From Periplaneta americana (taxonomy: Eukaryota; Arthropoda; Insecta; Blattodea; Blattidae): a stretch of 64,000 nucleotides of DNA. The position numbers were made by a program, and so were the translations under genes. The notes beneath the pieces are model-generated. The model worked only from the letters and a program-made list of their open reading frames with translations, ran no database searches and had not been told where the DNA came from. This document shows, piece after piece, positions 59,022 to 64,000 of this stretch (position 1 is the first letter of the stretch; each line of letters starts with the position of its first letter). The stretch lies in the NCBI RefSeq assembly GCF_040183065.1, contig NC_091119.1, positions 196,297,043-196,361,042 on the forward strand, read 5' to 3'.

Positions 59022-60025
59022 AGGCTGGTATTACACTAATCAAACTTCTTTGACAAAGAATATGATAAAATATTTCATCAACAATCTGTGATAAAAAGTA
59101 GGATTTGGAGTACATTACAGTTACACTACATAAAACATTTTATCAAAGATAACCTAAAATTAAGAAATAAGAATCATCAGCCTCCATTAATAGTTAAATA
59201 AAATAAAATCCTTTTTAATCACAGATATGCAAAAATGATTAACAGTACTATGTATATTTTTCTACAATTAGTTCAGAATATTACAATATGCAAATTGTTG
59301 AAAAAGAAACAGAAAAGAAAACGTCTGTAGGGTAACCCCTGGATTGCAAGACGTGATAAGAAAAGTATCCATCAAAACTCACTAAAAATGAGGTACAATG
59401 CGAGGACTTAAAAATGTAATATAGGCTAAATTATTTTATTTCAGTTTGTCCAGACTTGTGCCTCACCCTTGTACAGCAGTTATACTTTTTTTATATACAC
59501 TTACAGTCTTTTATTTCTGTTTTTGGAATTTTTGAGCGTTGAGGGACTTCCGCCGATTTTAGCAAGACTTCTGACTTCTGTTGCATTCAAATAATTATAA
59601 AATACGATAATTTGGTCCAGGGAGCATCCGTTTTTGGTTCAAAGATAATTCGTTTGGCGTGTTTCTTAATTGAAATTAACCTAAGTGGGTCGGTGTCTAT
59701 TCCAAAATCGGCGGAAGTCCCTCAACGCTCGTTTAACCGTCCGGTTTTGTGTTATATCACATTTCATTTGTTTCGTATTCTCAATATCAGCATTTTGGTT
59801 GTAGTAACAGTCAAACAATATTTACGTTCCGCCATATTTGTTTCAAGCTAGGCAGAACTTTTATAAAAGATAACAAGATGCACTTACATTTTTTAAAATA
59901 TGTTTTATCAAATAAACTTGTATAAAAGAAAGGCCATTACACTCCCATATATTTTATAATAGGGCCTATATAATTATTTTATAAAATATCCTTGTCAAAG
60001 AACTTCGATAGTGTAATACTAGCCT
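59022..60025. mobile_element. TIR element of ~1 kb with internal perfect inverted repeat
   Basis: AGGCTGGTATTACACTAATC at the left and its imperfect complement ATAGTGTAATACTAGCCT at the right. Within it GAGCGTTGAGGGACTTCCGC (59534 on) is repeated inverted at 59704-59730 over 27 bp without mismatch. A scrap related to the 1.5-kb repeat (GGTCCAGGGAGCATCCG) lies between. No transposase. Confidence 0.75.
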
Positions 60026-60179
60026 CACGAAGTCTATAACTATATATTTAGAAACTGTAAATACCTTTTTAAGATATCAAGTGTACCAATTAGTTGAAAA
60101 ACGTTTAAGTTATTACTCACAAATTCATTAATGTTGTCTGATTAAGCATCAGTTACATCTCCCGCGTAGAACAGCTGTT

Positions 60180-60660
60180 CGAATTTTCAGCCAATCACTA
60201 CACTCCTTTCAGTACATTGACGCAGCGAGGATGCCATGCTGCTCTTAATGGCAATCTCCACCACAGCGCTCGTGTCGGCATGCCACGCTTGCGCGGACGC
60301 AGACAGCAGAAACAGCTGGCTCGGGTCGGCTGCTGGAAGCCTAGTGGCATTATATAGTACTAAATCCTGCACACGACAAAGACAGTCTCTTGTCAAAACG
60401 ATTTTTTACTCTGTTTTGTTTTTAGCTAATTTTAATTGTATTATGTAGAGTATGTTGTGTTTTTAAGGTGTAGACAAATGTGTTTTATATTGCTTGTGCT
60501 TTGTGTGTGGTGATTATTGTGATATTTGTGAGTGTTTGAAGGTTGTATAAAATAGAAGAGGTTTTCTAGTGTTGTGGATTCCTACATTACTGATACTTCT
60601 ACAGCTGGCCAGCGAAGAATACGCCAAGGCATTGACCTCATAATAGAAGATTGTGTAAGT
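60180..60660 (+). promoter_or_regulatory. Candidate promoter and non-coding first exon
   Basis: A GC- and CpG-richer patch (60205-60345) stands out from the AT-rich surroundings. GCATTATATAGTAC at about 60349 is TATA-like, and GAAGATTGTGTAAGTAATTG near 60645 contains a good donor GTAAGT. No downstream coding exon is visible, so this rests on composition and short motifs only. Confidence 0.25.
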
Positions 60661-61845
60661 AATTGTATTGCAAATTGCAGTATTGTTTTAATATTGTGTC
60701 ATATATTTTATAATACGAAAATTATTGAATGACTAGCGTTTAATGGTTGTCAAATGCCATCGTCAGCGATTGTTTATGCGTGTACTATTACGTGCATATT
60801 GTTGCAACATTTCTGTGTATCTGAAACGGCTAAAAATAATGTGCTAAAGAGGGATTAGACTGTAAAAACACGATATGCCACAAGATATACAAAGTTATCG
60901 ACCCACAGGAACGTTATTTTTAAGTAGAACATATTGAGATTGAATAATATTATATTCGTTAATGTAATGTTATTCTTGATCCGTAGGATATAACGCGGAT
61001 TTTTACAGTCTGTTCACCATGCTTGTTATATCTTTGTTTACGTTAATTTTTTAAAGAAATATTGCGGTTTGATATTAAATCAAATACAAATTAATCATCG
61101 TCAGGGGTGAAGCTTTTGTTATTGAATGCGTTTAAAGATATGAATGAACACGATTTCTGAGTCGGCGTATTGCGTGTGAATGTTGCGGGGGTTTTATCAC
61201 AGAACCTGCTGCGTTTTGCTCCCATCTGGGTTATCTTTGTTTACTTCTATCGTTTCAATTGAGAGATGTGTTGTTGTCAGGTCAAATGCGGAGATGGGAT
61301 AGAATAACAAATAAAAAGGTGCTGGTAATATTAGATTTCAGTTTATAAATCTTGTGTATTGTGTACGTGGGTATTTATCAGAAAAAGCCTCATATAACGT
61401 GGACTTGGATTTGGTGTGGTGAAGAGTATGTCCCTGAAATAAATATTCAGTGAATAAAAATTAGGTGAAGTTCTTTCGCTTCCGTGATGAAAATGGGTTA
61501 GTTAAGTGATCTTCATTGTCTAAATACTAAGGAAGCGAATTAACTGATATCATTTTTGCTCTAAAGTGAGCAGCATCACAGACCATAGCCTTCCGAGTGT
61601 ACATGCCTCTAATTTTATAGAGAAAATCTAAATTTTGTTATATTGATCCACGGTAAAATACTAATTTTACTTTATTCTTATTGTATTTTTGGTTAAGGGG
61701 AGATACTCAACTCTTCTTTTATTTTTAGATTTATGGTACCATTTTTGGTCCAGGGAAAATACTCCTGTTTAACGTAAAAAAAAAGACTAAGAATCTCTTC
61801 GGATTTTACGTTTTAACTGCACACTGAGATAATGGTAATCTTTTT
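60661..61845. other. Unassigned DNA
   Basis: No reading frame or known repeat. TTAAGGGGAGATACTCAACT near 61695 resembles the end of the TTAA element at 46481, without a partner. Confidence 0.4.
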
Positions 61846-61849
61846 TTTT

Positions 61850-62097
61850 TTCTTTAGTTATTTAACGACGTTGTATCAAGTATTGGGTTATTTAGCCTTG
61901 ATTGAATTCATGATAGCGAAATGATATTTGACGAGATGAGGCAGAGGATTCGTCATAGATTACCTGACATTCGTCTTACGGTTGGGAAGAACCCAAACTA
62001 GATAATAAATCCAAGTGGGAATCGAACCCACGCCCAATCGCAGCTCCGGATCAGAAGGCAAGCGCCTCTGCCGACTGAGGTACGCCGGAAGGTAATC
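61850..62097 (-). repeat. tRNA-derived SINE (GCGTAGCTC family), reversed
   Basis: GTTATTTAACGACGTTGTAT, GAGGCAGAGGATTCGTCATA, GTGGGAATCGAACCCACGCC (B box) and CTGCCGACTGAGGTACGCCG (A box), on the minus strand. Confidence 0.88.
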
Positions 62098-62099
62098 GT

Positions 62100-62370
62100 A
62101 GTTTTACCTGAGCATATTTTTTTCCAGCCGCTTACTCGTGCTTATAACAATGCGAAAGAATTACGCGATGTACTACTTGTGTAGTATTAAGATTTATTAA
62201 AAAGAAATGATTTCCCCATATATTACGAGTGACCAAAATATCCAGAAAGCCAACAATATATATTCATAGTCAATAATAATTGAATTGTTAACAGTTTTAA
62301 TTATATTTAAAATATAAATGGTGATTGAGGATTTGAACTGAATCCTTTAATATTTGAATGACAATTTTAT
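62100..62370. other. Unassigned AT-rich DNA
   Basis: Nothing recognised. Confidence 0.35.
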
Positions 62371-62371
62371 T

Positions 62372-62630
62372 GATTTATTTTATTTTAGTAAGTTATTTTA
62401 CGACGCTTTATCAACATCTTAAGTTATTTAGCATCTGAATGAGATGAATGTCGGTGAAATGAGTCCGGGGTCTAACACCGAAAGTTACCCAGCATTTGCT
62501 CATATTAGGTTGAGGGAAAACCCCGAAAAAACCTCAACAAGGTAACTTGTCCCAACCGGGAATCGAACACGGGCCACCTGGTTTCGCGGCTAGACGCGCT
62601 AACCGTTACTCCACAGGTGTGGACTAATTT
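62372..62630 (-). repeat. tRNA-derived SINE, reversed
   Basis: TTATCAACATCTTAAGTTAT, GAAATGAGTCCGGGGTCTAA, CCGGGAATCGAACACGGGCC (B box) and GCTAGACGCGCTAACCGTTA (A box). Same family as 17522-17782. Confidence 0.9.
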
Positions 62631-63499
62631 TATTGATTGTTGCAAAATTTAAACCAAAGGTTTTCAAGGATTTATATGTGAATTCTGGCAGAGATCTTCT
62701 TGCACAATGACAGCCCAGTTTCGAAGAGGAATAGAGTATTTAACATTCAATTAGAGAATAGATATACAGGATGATTAATTTTAAGAACAGAATCTTTAGG
62801 TTTAACCAAAAAGTCAAATGTCATTTTTATATTTGAATAACGGCTTAGCCGAAAAAAAATTGTCTGAAGTTTGACTCCCATTTATGATAAAAATATTGGG
62901 TAAAATTTTTTTTAAATAATCTGCCCTCAATGAGGGTGACCATAAAGATCCAGAATAAAAGCACTAAATAATAATTTAGAAAGACAAAAGGATTAAATCT
63001 GTGGCCGGGAAGAAAAAGGTCTTAGTCAATTTTTTGTGAAAATGAGATTTTTATATATTCTGAAAGCGGAAGCAATTCTCTACAATCTGGTAAAATGGCT
63101 AAGTCAAATAAGACTCCTGACTGGATTTATAGAGCGTTACCAAAGTCCTAAGTACGTTTTGAATCGGGCACACACAGAATAAAGGACTTCAGAATATTTA
63201 ATACTTTATTCCTTACAAACCATCACATGTTTACCTTCCATGCTTCCCTATTAAAAAGGTCTAACTTGTATTTTAGCCATTTTATCACATACATCAGTCC
63301 TATAATTGTTTAAGACCCATTTTGCATTCCTAATAATTTACATTTCTCATTTATTTTGTCATGAAAAAGGTCTTATGTTTACATAGTCCTTTCTTCTCAG
63401 TTTGGTTTCTAGTCTTAAAAGGGCTTCAGTGCGGCTATTTTTGGAAATAATCAAGAAAATTTTTAAATGAGCAACATTATCTAATTTAGAAGAAATACA
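62631..63499. other. Unassigned AT-rich DNA
   Basis: ACAGGATGATTAATTTTAAG near 62769 is weakly mariner-TIR-like. No gene is supported. Confidence 0.4.
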
Positions 63500-63501
63500 T
63501 A

Positions 63502-64000
63502 CTAGGTTCAAAAAGTTCCCGGAATTTGCTATTATCATAGAAACAACGTACCTTAAACACTATTCCACAGTATTCCCTTCAAAATAGTTGCCTTCCGCAA
63601 CAACACACTTTTGCCAACGCGTGTAGAGTTCCTGGAAGCAGGCTGGAAGCCATTTTGTGAAACCCGTCTTAGTGCTCTCGTCGCGTTTGCGATAACCTCT
63701 TCAGCATTGAATCTCCGTCCTTTCAGATGACTTTTCAGACGGGGAAACAGGAAGTAATCAGGTGGTGAGAGATCAGGAGAGTATGGTGGGTGATCCAAAG
63801 CAGTTATGTTGTGCCTGGCAAGAAAATTCTTTACAATAATTGCGCGATGAGCAGGTGCATTGTCATGCATAAGGAACCAGTTGTTTTCTACCCACTTTTC
63901 TGGACGTTTCCTTCTCACTGCGTCCAGGAGGCGACGGAAGATTTCTACGTACAATTCTTTCGTTACAGTACGACCTTCTGGAATGAACTCATGGTGGATG
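63502..64000 (-). mobile_element. Mariner element, cut by window end
   Basis: TIR CTAGGTTCAAAAAGTTCCCG next to TA (63500-63501). Nearly identical to 33812-34903. The inner end lies beyond the window. Confidence 0.92.
63553..64000 (-). pseudogene. Mariner transposase C-terminal part, cut by window end
   Basis: Minus strand: WFLMHDNAPAHRAIIVKNF (second catalytic Asp) and PPYSPDLSPPDYFLFPRLKS (third Asp). Compared with the 33870 copy, a one-base loss near 63643 shifts the last residues, so GFQACFQELYTRW becomes GFQPASRNSTRVG. Upstream the frame continues to the window edge, so whether the first catalytic Asp survives is not visible here. Confidence 0.87.

Noticed and set aside
60236-60448. 70-codon frame starting MLLLMAISTTALVSACHACA
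   Set aside because: It resembles a signal peptide by composition only, with no family recognised and an opposite-strand frame of equal length. Left as part of the promoter candidate.

Overview
This is a window of animal nuclear DNA, almost certainly from an insect with a large, repeat-rich genome. Introns with GT/AG borders, AATAAA signals, tRNA-derived SINEs, several LINE clades, hAT, Tc1/mariner and TTAA-flanked elements, Penelope-like fragments and long microsatellites all point that way. The mix of mariner, SINE and RTE-like LINE families resembles cockroach or termite genomes, but that is inference from memory of the families. There are no prokaryotic operons, no CRISPR array and no convincing functional tRNA or rRNA gene.

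Only one host gene is clearly supported: the 3' end of an organic anion transporting polypeptide (SLCO/Oatp family) gene on the + strand. Three exons at 12719-12927, 16648-16836 and 24939-25155 join in frame through AG|G and CG|G split codons and end in TGA. They encode the last ~204 residues, covering the final membrane segments and a hydrophilic tail. Earlier exons are not recognised in this window. Intron 1 holds an antisense, intronless fragment of a TPGS2-like gene (13143-13555), probably a retrocopy. Intron 2 holds a nearly intact reverse-transcriptase LINE (about 18000-19680), foldback repeats and a TTTA/TCAC satellite.

Region by region. 1-12700: tandem SINE-containing units split by an apparently complete hAT transposon (635-2833, 8-bp target duplication, uninterrupted 494-codon transposase), an inverted tRNA-like palindrome, a 490-bp TATC microsatellite, a Penelope-like fragment and LINE 3' ends. 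12700-25250: the Oatp gene end with its repeat-filled introns. 25250-31800: a deleted mariner-type element, a LINE end and AT-rich DNA. 31811-35527: a hAT element carrying a Tc1 element and a mariner, with a SINE inside the mariner; all four boundaries are readable from target duplications. 36200-48700: a Penelope-like fragment with ~200-bp inverted flanks, RTE-like LINE, Tc1 remnant, two near-complete foldback elements, and a LINE split by a 735-bp insertion whose empty site is present in a paralogue. 48700-64000: SINEs, low-complexity AAGT/AAAT DNA, an RLE-type LINE end, RTE-like LINE copies with TTAC tails, two paralogous ~1.5-kb repeats with ATATT expansions, a 1-kb TIR element, a weak promoter candidate near 60.35 kb, more SINEs and a second mariner cut by the window end.

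The window is best read as a transposon palimpsest. The most informative signals are nesting order, exact target duplications, and 3'-terminal stem-loops shared by LINE copies with compensatory base changes. No new host defence or metabolic system is evident.
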